From Nitrobacter sp. Nb-311A (GTDB lineage: Bacteria > Pseudomonadota > Alphaproteobacteria > Rhizobiales > Xanthobacteraceae), in NCBI RefSeq assembly GCF_000152905.1, contig NZ_AAMY01000013.1:1-64000 (forward strand): a DNA stretch of 64,000 nucleotides, given 5' to 3'. Below, piece after piece: positions 17,785 to 26,059 of the stretch. Positions within the stretch are counted from its first letter, which is position 1, and each line of letters starts with the position of its first letter. Both the position numbers and the translations under genes were made by a program. The notes under the pieces are model-generated. The model was not told the origin of the DNA. It saw only the letters and a list, made by a program, of their open reading frames with translations, and made no database searches.

Positions 17785-19446
17785 ATGGACGCCAAGAAAC
17801 TAACCGATGAACTAAGCGTGTCGGCGCAGATTATGCCGCAGGATATGGTTGCGCTGAAGCAGGCCGGCTTCCGTTCGGTCATCTGCAATCGGCCAGACGG
17901 TGAGGGCACCGATCAACCATCGGCTGTGGAACTGGAAGCGGCAGCATCCGCCCGCGGAATAGAGTTCATCCATCTGCCCGTCGTTCCCGGAATGTCCGAT
18001 GACGACGCCGTGCAATTCGGGCGGCTGTTGAAGAGCCTGCCAAAGCCGACATTGGCCTTCTGCCGTACCGGAACGCGATCCGTTTCGCTTTGGTGTTTGG
18101 CGAATGCATCCACGCAACCTCTACCGGTGCTGCTCGATGCCGCCAAGGCAGCCGGCTATGATATGTCCGGAATCGTGCGCAGGATCGCTAACGGCGGCAA
18201 GACCCCGTTGCATCTGGCGGACGCAAGCTACGATGTCGTCATCGTCGGCGGCGGCGCCGCTGGCATCGCCTGCGCATCGAGCCTGCTGGCGCGTGCGCCC
18301 AATCTCGGCATTGCGGCCATCGATCCTGCCGACATTCATTACTATCAGCCCGGATGGACCATGGTCGGCGCCGGCGTCTTCGACGCGGCGTCAACCGTTC
18401 ATACGATGGCAGCGGTCGTGCCTTCTGGCGTCACCTGGATCAAGGCTGCCGTCACCGCATTCGAGCCGACCGAGAACGCTGTGATTCTGGAAGGATGTCG
18501 GGTCGTAAAATATAACCGTCTCGTCGTCTGTCCGGGTCTGAAGCTCGATTGGGCGAAGGTCGCCGGGTTGACCGAAACGCTCGGTCGCAACGGGGTGACC
18601 TCCAACTACCGCTTCGATCTTGCGCCTTATACGTGGGAGCTTGTTCGCTCGTTGAAATCCGGAAATGCGATCTTCACGCAGCCGCCGATGCCCATCAAGT
18701 GCGCCGGCGCGCCGCAAAAGGCGATGTATCTGTCGGCGGATCATTGGTACCGTCAGGGCCTCCTCCGCGATATCGATGTCGGATTCTATAATGCGGGTGG
18801 CGTGCTGTTTGGCGTCGCCGATTACGTGCCTGCCTTGATGGAGTACGTAAAGAAGTATGATGCGAAGCTGAAGTTCCAGCACAATCTCGTCGCCATCGAT
18901 GGACCGGGCAAGAAAGCGTATTTCACCAAGACATCTTCCGATCGCCCGGCGGAGACCGTCGAGGTGCAATTCGACATGATCCATGTGACGCCGCCGCAGT
19001 GTGCGCCGGATTTCGTGCGAGTCAGCCCACTGGCGGATGCCGCCGGATGGGTCAGCGTCGATCAGGGGACCCTGCGTCACAACACATACGAAAACATCTG
19101 GTCTCTGGGCGACGTATGTTCGGCTCCGAATGCAAAGACCGCCGCGGCGGCCCGCAAGCAGGCTCCGATTGTTGCCGAAAATATCTGCGTCGATTTGGGT
19201 CTTCGCACGAAGCAGGCTGTCTATGATGGTTATGGATCGTGTCCGTTAACCGTCGAGCGCGGAAAAATTGTTCTGGCCGAATTCGGCTATGGCGGAAAGC
19301 TTCTGCCGAGCTTCCCCGCCTTCGTCCTGGACGGCAGGAAGCCGACCCGGGCAGCCTGGTGGCTGAAGGAGAGAATCCTGCCGCCGATCTATTGGCACGC
19401 GATGCTCAAGGGTAAGGAGTGGATGGCCGCTCCAAACGTGCGCTGA
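17785..19446 (+). CDS. sqr: DUF442 phosphatase-like domain fused to sulfide:quinone oxidoreductase
   Basis: 553-residue fusion. Residues 1-115 are a DUF442 (TIGR01244, beta-lactamase hydrolase-like phosphatase/rhodanese-like) domain with LSVSAQIMPQDMVALKQAGF and the CRTGTRS loop carrying the Cys nucleophile. Residues about 150-553 are a flavoprotein of the SQR family: FAD-binding VVIVGGGAAGIACAS, the YYQPGWTMVGAGVF motif of type II/eukaryote-like SQRs, and APNAKTAAAARKQAP near the C-terminus. SQR oxidises hydrogen sulfide at the membrane and passes electrons to quinone, making the persulfide that the preceding dioxygenase uses. It starts 42 bases after blh, in the same operon. Confidence 0.9.
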   Translation: MDAKKLTDELSVSAQIMPQDMVALKQAGFRSVICNRPDGEGTDQPSAVELEAAASARGIEFIHLPVVPGMSDDDAVQFGRLLKSLPKPTLAFCRTGTRSVSLWCLANASTQPLPVLLDAAKAAGYDMSGIVRRIANGGKTPLHLADASYDVVIVGGGAAGIACASSLLARAPNLGIAAIDPADIHYYQPGWTMVGAGVFDAASTVHTMAAVVPSGVTWIKAAVTAFEPTENAVILEGCRVVKYNRLVVCPGLKLDWAKVAGLTETLGRNGVTSNYRFDLAPYTWELVRSLKSGNAIFTQPPMPIKCAGAPQKAMYLSADHWYRQGLLRDIDVGFYNAGGVLFGVADYVPALMEYVKKYDAKLKFQHNLVAIDGPGKKAYFTKTSSDRPAETVEVQFDMIHVTPPQCAPDFVRVSPLADAAGWVSVDQGTLRHNTYENIWSLGDVCSAPNAKTAAAARKQAPIVAENICVDLGLRTKQAVYDGYGSCPLTVERGKIVLAEFGYGGKLLPSFPAFVLDGRKPTRAAWWLKERILPPIYWHAMLKGKEWMAAPNVR

Positions 19447-19461
19447 CAAGCGAGTACGCTC

Positions 19462-20241
19462 ATGGTCCAAGACATGCTCTCGGTCTTATCGGGGACATTG
19501 GTGGGAGTGGTTCTTGGACTGATCGGCGGGGGAGGGTCGATCCTCGCCGTTCCGCTCCTTGTTTACGTGGTAGGCGTACCATCAACGCATGTGGCCATCG
19601 GGACCAGCGCGGTGGCTGTCGCGTTGAGTGCATTATCGAGCCTTATCACCCATGCTCGTGCCGGCAATGTACGCTGGCCTTGCGCGCTCGTGTTCGCGGC
19701 TTGCGGGATGGTCGGCGCAGGTCTGGGTTCGACGATCGGCAAGTCGTTCGACGGTCAATGGCTGCTCTTCCTGTTCGGGCTGCTCATGATCGTCATCGCG
19801 CTCCTCATGCTTAGAGAGCCGCATGACCAGATCAAGAAGTTCGTTCCATTGACGAAGGATAGCATGACGGCAGTTGCTCCGCGCCTGGCGGTTTTCGGGA
19901 GCGGGGCAGGGCTGCTTGCGGGATTCTTCGGCATCGGCGGCGGCTTTCTCGTCGTTCCGGGCCTCGTCGCTGGGGCCCGATTACCATTGCTGGCGGCGAT
20001 CGGATCGTCCCTGGTATCGGTTTTCGCCTTCGGACTTACGACGGCCGCAAGCTATGCCCTATCCGGATTGATCGACTGGCGATTGGTCGTCATGTTTGTG
20101 TCGGGCGGCATTGCCGGCAGTTTTTTTGGTGGCCGGATTGCGGTGCGGTTGGCGAAGCAAAAGCGGGCTTTGTCAGTTGTATTCGCCGTGACAGTCGCCG
20201 GCGTTGGGGTCTACGTCGTCGTTCGCAGCCTCGTCGGCTGA
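19462..20241 (+). CDS. tauE: TauE/SafE-family sulfite exporter
   Basis: 259-residue membrane protein with about eight hydrophobic segments. The family hallmark glycine-rich turn occurs twice, GLIGGGGSILAVPLLVYVVG near the N-terminus and GFFGIGGGFLVVPGLV in the middle, matching the two-repeat TauE fold. It follows the SQR fusion by 15 bases, so it is the third gene of the sulfide operon. In this setting it would export sulfite or thiosulfate produced by persulfide oxidation. Confidence 0.9.
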   Translation: MVQDMLSVLSGTLVGVVLGLIGGGGSILAVPLLVYVVGVPSTHVAIGTSAVAVALSALSSLITHARAGNVRWPCALVFAACGMVGAGLGSTIGKSFDGQWLLFLFGLLMIVIALLMLREPHDQIKKFVPLTKDSMTAVAPRLAVFGSGAGLLAGFFGIGGGFLVVPGLVAGARLPLLAAIGSSLVSVFAFGLTTAASYALSGLIDWRLVVMFVSGGIAGSFFGGRIAVRLAKQKRALSVVFAVTVAGVGVYVVVRSLVG

Positions 20242-20341
20242 AGATCTGATCAGAGCGTGGCAATTTCGATCTCGTACAATGACGGTTGAGGCCGTTGATA
20301 CCTGCTCCGAGGTTGAGTTCCGGTGATGCAGCCGAGATCGA

Positions 20342-20365
20342 CGTTATGTTTATATTGTGATAACG
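20342..20365. promoter_or_regulatory. Mo-box-like palindrome upstream of the FecCD permease gene
   Basis: 24-bp palindrome CGTTATGT-N8-TGATAACG. The outer CGTTAT/ATAACG is perfectly symmetrical and is followed by AT, as in ModE operators. It ends 70 bases before the permease start. It is the weakest inner match of the five Mo-box-like sites in this window, but keeps the same total length and outer CG bases. Confidence 0.65.
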
Positions 20366-20434
20366 ATCGCTGCGGTACGTCGCGGCGGTCCCGCGAACTG
20401 TTCCGTCCTTCCGATCAGGGGAAGAGCAACACGC

Positions 20435-21436
20435 ATGGCGCGTCTCATGTTTATGCCCGTGTTACTGATCGGCGTGGTCCTGTTTGCCCTCACCATCGGC
20501 CGCTACCCGCTCGAGATTAGCGACATCATTGCGTTCTTTCAGGCCATGGCCGGGTTAAAGCCAATGACGCCGGAACGTTATGAACTGCTTCACAATATCA
20601 TCGTGGAAATCCGCTTGCCGCGGATTCTTGGCGCTGGGCTGGTTGGGGCCGCTCTTGCGTCATCCGGCGCGGCGTTTCAAGCGGTTTTTCGCAATCCGCT
20701 GGTCTCGCCAGGAATTCTCGGTGTTCTCGGCGGCGCCAGCTTTGGTGCGGCGCTGGGGATCTTGCTGTTCGGCAACTGGGCGTTGATCCAGCTTTCGGCG
20801 TTCGGTATGGGGCTGGTGGCGGTCGGCGTCGGACTTCTGATCGCCAATATGTTCGGTCATGCCTCGATGGTCATGCTCGTGCTTGGCGGCATGATTTCGG
20901 CCGCGCTGTTCACGTCAGCGGTGTCAATCGTGAAATACACCGCAGACCCCTACGAGCAATTACCGGCCATCGTGTACTGGCTCATGGGCAGTCTTGGCGG
21001 CGTGGATATGATGCAGATTCGCTGGGCGACGATTCCGATCGTCGGCGGGCTCATGGTGCTTGCGTTGTTTGGTCGTGCTCTCGATGCGCTGTCGATGGGC
21101 GACGACGAGGCGCGCGCGCTCGGCGTGCCGGCGCAGCAGGTGCGTTACGGTGTGATAGGCGCCGCCACGCTGGTCTCCGCTTTGTCGGTGTCACTCGCCG
21201 GCATGATCGGATGGGTCGGTCTCGTGGTGCCGCATGTGGTGCGTCTTGCGCTCGGACCAGGTAATGCGCGGCTGCTTCCGGCGAGTGCATTCTCCGGTGC
21301 GATTTTTCTGATCATCGCTGATTGTCTTTCGCGCAGCATCACCAGGTCCGAAATTCCGATCGGAATTCTCACCGAGCTTTTAGGGATTCCTGCCTTCATC
21401 ATCGTGTTGCGCCGGGCTCGGCAAGGCTGGACATGA
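20435..21436 (+). CDS. FecCD-family ABC transporter permease
   Basis: 333-residue inner-membrane permease of the B12/iron-siderophore (type II importer) family, with about nine to ten membrane spans. Family marks: RLPRILGAGLVGAALASSG near residue 68, FRNPLVSPGILGVLGGASFG near 95, and GMIGWVGLVVPHVVRL near 250, all standard for FecCD/BtuC. Start 20435 is chosen by the AGGGGAAG ribosome site; the frame is open 26 codons upstream. The stop overlaps the ATPase start by 4 bases. A Mo-box-like site lies upstream, which fits molybdate/tungstate importers of the MolBC type rather than iron. Confidence 0.92.
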   Translation: MARLMFMPVLLIGVVLFALTIGRYPLEISDIIAFFQAMAGLKPMTPERYELLHNIIVEIRLPRILGAGLVGAALASSGAAFQAVFRNPLVSPGILGVLGGASFGAALGILLFGNWALIQLSAFGMGLVAVGVGLLIANMFGHASMVMLVLGGMISAALFTSAVSIVKYTADPYEQLPAIVYWLMGSLGGVDMMQIRWATIPIVGGLMVLALFGRALDALSMGDDEARALGVPAQQVRYGVIGAATLVSALSVSLAGMIGWVGLVVPHVVRLALGPGNARLLPASAFSGAIFLIIADCLSRSITRSEIPIGILTELLGIPAFIIVLRRARQGWT

Positions 21437-22263
21437 CGGCAGCTGCGACCGCCACCGAATATCTCGAGGCACGCGCGGTCCATTTCCGGCGCGGCATGCG
21501 TGTTATTCTTGACGATATCACGATCCGTCTCCATTCCGGTGAGATCGTTGCGCTGCTAGGCGCCAACGGCGCCGGGAAAAGCACGCTATTTCGTATCATG
21601 CTTGGCTTTTTCAAACCCGAGAGAGGGGAAGTCCGGCTGAACGGCAAACCGCTTGCAGACTTTTCGCGCCGCGCCCTGGCGCAACGCATCGCCTATGTGC
21701 CGCAGGCACATGTCGCACCGTTTCCCTATAAGGTGCGTGACGTGGTGCTGCTCGGCCGTCTTGCCGAGACCGGCATCTTCCGCGCGCCGCAAGCCGCCGA
21801 TCGCCGGGCCGTGGATGAAGTGCTGGAGCGACTGGCAATCACACATCTCGCCGCGCGCCGCTATACCGAGATTTCAGGCGGCGAGCGGCAACTGACCCTG
21901 ATCGCCCGTGCGCTTGCGCAGGGCGCCAGCATTCTTGTCTTGGATGAGCCGATGACGGGACTCGACTATGGCTATCAGGTCCGGCTGTTGCAGCATTTGG
22001 TCGATCTGGCCGGCGGCGGCCGTACAGTTTTGTTGAGCACACACAATCCGGAACATGCGGTGCAGGCTGCGACGCGCATTGCCGTGTTGCGCGACGGCGT
22101 GATTATGGCGGATGGTCCACCAGAGCAAATTATCACGCCATCGCTCATTCGCGTGCTTTACGGCGTTGCGGTCTCGACCCTGACAAACATTGAGGGCCGG
22201 ATGGTGATCGTGCCGACAATGGAGCGAGTGTTGGATACGCGCCGTGAGCCAACTCGCCCATGA
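21433..22263 (+). CDS. ABC transporter ATP-binding protein (FecE/MolC-like)
   Basis: 276-residue ATPase for the preceding permease. Walker A GANGAGKST (about residues 40-48), signature ISGGERQ (about 148), Walker B ILVLDEPM (about 168) and the switch His in LLSTHNPEHA. The ATG overlaps the permease stop (ATGA). It ends against the convergent binding-protein gene; the stop codons of both genes are in the two arms of one hairpin at 22255-22278. Together with the permease and the binding protein it makes a complete type II importer. Confidence 0.92.
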   Translation: MTAAATATEYLEARAVHFRRGMRVILDDITIRLHSGEIVALLGANGAGKSTLFRIMLGFFKPERGEVRLNGKPLADFSRRALAQRIAYVPQAHVAPFPYKVRDVVLLGRLAETGIFRAPQAADRRAVDEVLERLAITHLAARRYTEISGGERQLTLIARALAQGASILVLDEPMTGLDYGYQVRLLQHLVDLAGGGRTVLLSTHNPEHAVQAATRIAVLRDGVIMADGPPEQIITPSLIRVLYGVAVSTLTNIEGRMVIVPTMERVLDTRREPTRP

Positions 22264-22278
22264 GTGTATTCATGGGCG
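22255..22278. terminator. Bidirectional hairpin spanning two stop codons
   Basis: Inverted repeat with nine-base arms (CGCCCATGA and TCATGGGCG) and loop GTGTAT. The left arm holds the TGA stop of the ATPase gene and the right arm holds the stop of the convergent binding-protein gene, which are just 6 bases apart. There is no clear U-run on either side, so termination would be weak or protein-dependent. Confidence 0.55.
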
Positions 22279-23301
22279 GCCATTCAGTATTTCCTCAACC
22301 TGCGGTTTTGTCAGCATTGTCTTGAAAAATGTCGCGTAGAACGCGACGACTTCATCCCGGATGTCCCAATCCTTGAACAGATCGGGGTGGATGAACTGCG
22401 CCGCCCACAGCACGGTCAGAGGCTCTTCGACGGTGCGGTTGCCCCACAGGTGCACGCCTGTCGGAATAGCGACGACGCGGCGATTGCGAATGGCCGAGAC
22501 GGTGCCGAGGCGCGGATCGGCATAGGCTTCGGCAACCTCGGCCGCGTTGCTGAGTATCATGACTTCCGGATCCCATGCCAGAAGCTGCTCACGAGAGAAG
22601 GTCAGCGCCTCGGTCAGGCGATCGCCGCCCGTGACGCTTCGGCCGCCGGCCTGAGCGATCCACCACTCGGCAATCAGGTGCGGTTGAGTCATGCGCTTGA
22701 GATTGGCATAGAGTACCCGCGGCCGTTGCGCCGACCGCTGTGCCAGCCGCGCGCTGATGTTGCCAAGCGTAACATCGAAGTAGCTGCAATAGGCTTCCGC
22801 CGCTTCGGTCCTGTCATAGATTTGGCCGAGCAAACGCATCACCGCTTTTACGTCCTCGGGCTGCCGCCATGCGAGAAATACCGCGGGTGTGTGGGCGCGA
22901 GCCACCAGATCGACGGTTTTCCGGTCCATCGTGAGAACGATATCCGGCTTCGTTTCGACGAGGCCCTCGACGAGCGGCGCGCCGCCGCCGCCCTGCAGCA
23001 CAGGGCGCCGGGCGATATCGGGATCGACCAGATACTGCATGCGCCAGCGTGGACCGGATAGGTTCGGTGGCAGACCGTTGACGAGCGATTTTGCTTCGCC
23101 AAGCGCGAACACGAAGCTGTTGAGAACCGGGACGGGACCAATGGTTGCCACGCGCGCTACACGATCCGCAATGATCACGCTACGACCAGCCATGTCCGTG
23201 ATCGTGCGGTCGGCCCACGCATGTGTCGCCCACGACATAAGCGTTACGACGCACGCGAAAAGTGTAATGACTCGCGGTTGAGCTATTTTGCGTTGAATCA
23301 A
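22270..23301 (-). CDS. Periplasmic binding protein of a FecBCD/MolABC-type importer
   Basis: About 343-residue secreted protein of the FecB/BtuF/TroA-like class. A signal peptide (VITLFACVVTLMSWATHAWA, cut before DRTITD) precedes a TITDMAGRSVIIADRVARVA start typical of iron-complex/cobalamin/molybdate type binding proteins; other marks are ETKPDIVLTM and HPDLF near the end. The start is taken as TTG at 23301, seven bases after AGGAGAAC; the long open frame upstream is rejected as unsupported. It is divergent from the TonB receptor, with a shared Mo-box-like site between them at 23392-23415, and convergent with its permease and ATPase genes. Confidence 0.88.
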   Translation of the reverse strand: MIQRKIAQPRVITLFACVVTLMSWATHAWADRTITDMAGRSVIIADRVARVATIGPVPVLNSFVFALGEAKSLVNGLPPNLSGPRWRMQYLVDPDIARRPVLQGGGGAPLVEGLVETKPDIVLTMDRKTVDLVARAHTPAVFLAWRQPEDVKAVMRLLGQIYDRTEAAEAYCSYFDVTLGNISARLAQRSAQRPRVLYANLKRMTQPHLIAEWWIAQAGGRSVTGGDRLTEALTFSREQLLAWDPEVMILSNAAEVAEAYADPRLGTVSAIRNRRVVAIPTGVHLWGNRTVEEPLTVLWAAQFIHPDLFKDWDIRDEVVAFYATFFKTMLTKPQVEEILNGRP

Positions 23302-23391
23302 ATTCAGTTCTCCTGATCGCAAGCGCGAAAATTGCGTTGCTTCTGCGTGAGAGAGTACCGCGATGCTTGACGGTACGGGTTTCATTCTATA

Positions 23392-23415
23392 CGTGATATC
23401 AGTCTGTATATAACG
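23392..23415. promoter_or_regulatory. Mo-box-like palindrome between binding protein and TonB receptor
   Basis: 24-bp element CGTGATAT-N8-ATATAACG in the divergent promoter region. One base in the left half departs from perfect symmetry; the right half is the exact ModE-type half-site. It lies 91 bases from the binding-protein start and 228 bases from the receptor start, so it could control both directions. Confidence 0.75.
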
Positions 23416-23642
23416 ATTTGAAGTATTCGCGTCACGATGCTTCGAACCGCTGCCGTTTTCTGATCGAAGCGCATGCGTCTGACATGCAGGAACGATCGAA
23501 AGCGATCCGCGTCGGATTTGAGAACCCGCGGATCGCATCGGCGACAGAAGACCGTGCCGGAGGGTACGGCGATTTTTCATGGACATCGCGAGCGAAGCGG
23601 CGCGCTGTGCGTCGTTGCGTGGAAAATATTGGGGGCTGGATT

Positions 23643-26000
23643 GTGAAGAGAATATTGTTCATCGGTGCTCTGCTCGGCGGCGAGTCATATGGCGCGTTAG
23701 CCATGGCGCAGGATTCAACAAATCTTCCGCCGGTGACTGTTACCAGCGACGGTCAACCGAGAAATGTGCGGCAGAATGGCGTAACAAATGCGCGAGGCCG
23801 GACCGCGCGACGTTCGCGGCAGGCATCGCAGCGAAATCAGGCGCCGGCTCCGCAGCAACTACAATCGGCCGGTGTGTTGGCGGCGCAAAACCAGGTTCTC
23901 AGCACCGGTCCCACGCTGCCCGGCGCCAGCAGCGTCTCGCCGCAAGGCATCGCTATTCTTGGCGGCCCGGCGCAGACAAGCTTCTATCAGGCGCTGACCA
24001 TGGTGCCGTCGGTGACGTATGGGAGCCCCGATCCGTACGGTCTCAGCCCGACCCGCAACATCAACATCCGTGGCAAGGGCGACTTCCATCTCTCGAGAAA
24101 CATCGAGGGAGTACCGCTGATGGGCATCGTCGGCGGCACAGATCTTTTTGATCTCGAGAACATCCGTCGGATCGACATTTACCGTGGCGCGGTGCCATCC
24201 GACCAGGGGCTGGGCATTTCAAATGCCACCGGCGTCATCAATCAACTCATCCTTGGTCCGCAAGATAAAGCAGGAATCACCGGCCGGCAGGCATTCGGTT
24301 CCTACGACTTCTACAAGACGTTCGTGCGTATCGATACGGGTCTGTTGAACGATGCCGGGACACAAGCCTTTATCTCCGGATCGAATATCGGCGCGGACAA
24401 GTGGACCGGCGCCGGTGACCAGAGACGCCAGAATGTAACGTTCGGGTTGAACCAGAATTTCGGCGACCGTGTCACCCTCAACGTCAACGCGGTCTACAAC
24501 AAATATAACGGGAACAACTTCCGCGCGCTGACGTATGCTCAGGCTTCGGATCTCAAAAACAACTATCGGTTTGACTACAACACGGTGCTGACCGGGGTCT
24601 CCGCTACTGACGTCAACTATTACAAGTTCAACCAGATCAGTTCCGAGGTGTTCGCGACCATCGCAAAACTGGACTATAATTTCGCCGAAGGACAGCATCT
24701 GTTGTTCAAACCCTACTACTGGAACAACAACACCACGAGATCCAACGCGGCTGGAAACAACGTCCAGATCTGGCGTCAGCAAAACGACAACGTCGGTAGC
24801 GTTTTCGAGTACACCGGTCAGTTTCCGTGGGGTACTGACGTTGTTGCCGGATACTGGTGGCAATCGATGAAACCGCCTCCGCCTCCGACGGATCAGCGGC
24901 GTTTCACCGTCAATGCAGACGGCGGGCTTGATTTCTCGCACTGGCAGAGCCTTGCGAAGATCGACAACTTTAGCGTCAACAGTCCATACTTCCAGATATC
25001 GCAGAAGTTCGGAGCAACCTTCCTCACCGGCGGCCTGCGTTATATGGTTCTCGGCGCACCGCAGATGTCATACTACAACACTGCGGGAATCCCCGACGGC
25101 ACTTATGATCAGGCGCTCGCATTGAACCCCGCCGTCTATCCTGATGCCGTTTTGTCGGCGCGCGACTACGTCGCCTGGCTTCCTAACGTCGCTATCCGTC
25201 ACGATCTGAACTCGGCGCTCAGCGTGAGCTTCAGCTATGGACGCAGATTCGGCCGTCCGGATTGGGGGCCGCAAGCAAGCAACTACATCAACAACCGTGC
25301 GGCTTTTCTCGCCAAGGGCTTCACGCTGCAAACGGTAGTCGACAAGGTGCGGGCGGAATTGGCTGATCACTTTGATGCCTCGCTTCGCTTCAGCCAGTAC
25401 GGGCTGACTGTGATTCCCACCCTGTTCTATGCAAAACATCAGAACAAGCAGGTCAAGATCATCGACCCATCGATTGGTCCGAACGTCGCTTATTTTCAGG
25501 GCACCGGTTCGAGCACTGAATACGGTTTTGAGCTTGTATCAAGCTACAGCTTCGACGATCGGTTCACGGTTTTCGGATCGGCCACACTGGCGTCTGAAAC
25601 CTTCGATGCCGATACGCCGACCTTAGGCGGCGGCGCCTTGCTGGCGACGAAGGGAAAACAGATCCAAAACACGCCGCAAGTCATGCTGAATAGCGGCATA
25701 ACCTATCAGGCAGATGGTCTGGCCATCACGCCGATCGTCCGCTACATTGGCCCACGTTTCGGTGATGCCGCCAACCTTCAGTGCGTGCCCGGATACGCCG
25801 TAGCCGATGTGACGGTATCTTATAATCTCGGCTCCCTCATTAACATCGAATCGCTGACAGCCAGTCTCTCGATTCAGAACATTTTCGATCGCCAGTATAT
25901 CGCGCAGATATCTCCCAGCGACATCGACCTGAGTTCGGGTGGAACCTACTACCCTGGCGCTCCGCGAACGGTCATCGGATCGCTATCGGCGAAGTTTTGA
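23643..26000 (+). CDS. TonB-dependent outer membrane receptor
   Basis: 785-residue receptor. Start GTG 23643 (VKRILFIGALLGG) is chosen because it gives a signal peptide ending at ALAMAQ and follows GGGGGCTGG; the open frame reaches 75 codons upstream. The mature N-terminus has a likely TonB box (NLPPVTVTS). The plug domain shows NINIRGKGDFHLSRNIEGVP and LFDLENIRRIDIYRGAVP. The barrel ends in the usual aromatic residue (SLSAKF). No signalling extension is present, so control is not through an ECF sigma factor. Its ligand is inferred from context: with the adjacent FecBCD-like importer and Mo-box-like operator, a metal-chelate of molybdenum or a similar oxyanion is possible. Confidence 0.9.
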   Translation: MKRILFIGALLGGESYGALAMAQDSTNLPPVTVTSDGQPRNVRQNGVTNARGRTARRSRQASQRNQAPAPQQLQSAGVLAAQNQVLSTGPTLPGASSVSPQGIAILGGPAQTSFYQALTMVPSVTYGSPDPYGLSPTRNINIRGKGDFHLSRNIEGVPLMGIVGGTDLFDLENIRRIDIYRGAVPSDQGLGISNATGVINQLILGPQDKAGITGRQAFGSYDFYKTFVRIDTGLLNDAGTQAFISGSNIGADKWTGAGDQRRQNVTFGLNQNFGDRVTLNVNAVYNKYNGNNFRALTYAQASDLKNNYRFDYNTVLTGVSATDVNYYKFNQISSEVFATIAKLDYNFAEGQHLLFKPYYWNNNTTRSNAAGNNVQIWRQQNDNVGSVFEYTGQFPWGTDVVAGYWWQSMKPPPPPTDQRRFTVNADGGLDFSHWQSLAKIDNFSVNSPYFQISQKFGATFLTGGLRYMVLGAPQMSYYNTAGIPDGTYDQALALNPAVYPDAVLSARDYVAWLPNVAIRHDLNSALSVSFSYGRRFGRPDWGPQASNYINNRAAFLAKGFTLQTVVDKVRAELADHFDASLRFSQYGLTVIPTLFYAKHQNKQVKIIDPSIGPNVAYFQGTGSSTEYGFELVSSYSFDDRFTVFGSATLASETFDADTPTLGGGALLATKGKQIQNTPQVMLNSGITYQADGLAITPIVRYIGPRFGDAANLQCVPGYAVADVTVSYNLGSLINIESLTASLSIQNIFDRQYIAQISPSDIDLSSGGTYYPGAPRTVIGSLSAKF

Positions 26001-26012
26001 CAGTATGAAACA

Positions 26013-26038
26013 GCGCGCCGCGGGAGTGTGCGGCGCGC
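26013..26038. terminator. GC-rich hairpin between convergent genes
   Basis: Perfect inverted repeat with nine-base arms (GCGCGCCGC / GCGGCGCGC) and an eight-base loop, 12 bases after the TonB receptor stop and before the end of the convergent flavin monooxygenase gene. No U-run, but the position suggests a bidirectional transcription barrier. Confidence 0.6.
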
Positions 26039-26059
26039 CACTCTTGACCCGTTATCGGA

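Noticed and set aside
22270-23586. 438-residue version of the binding protein starting at 23586
   Set aside because: The extra 95 residues precede the signal peptide and would cross the divergent promoter and Mo-box-like site. The TTG start at 23301 with a good ribosome site is preferred.
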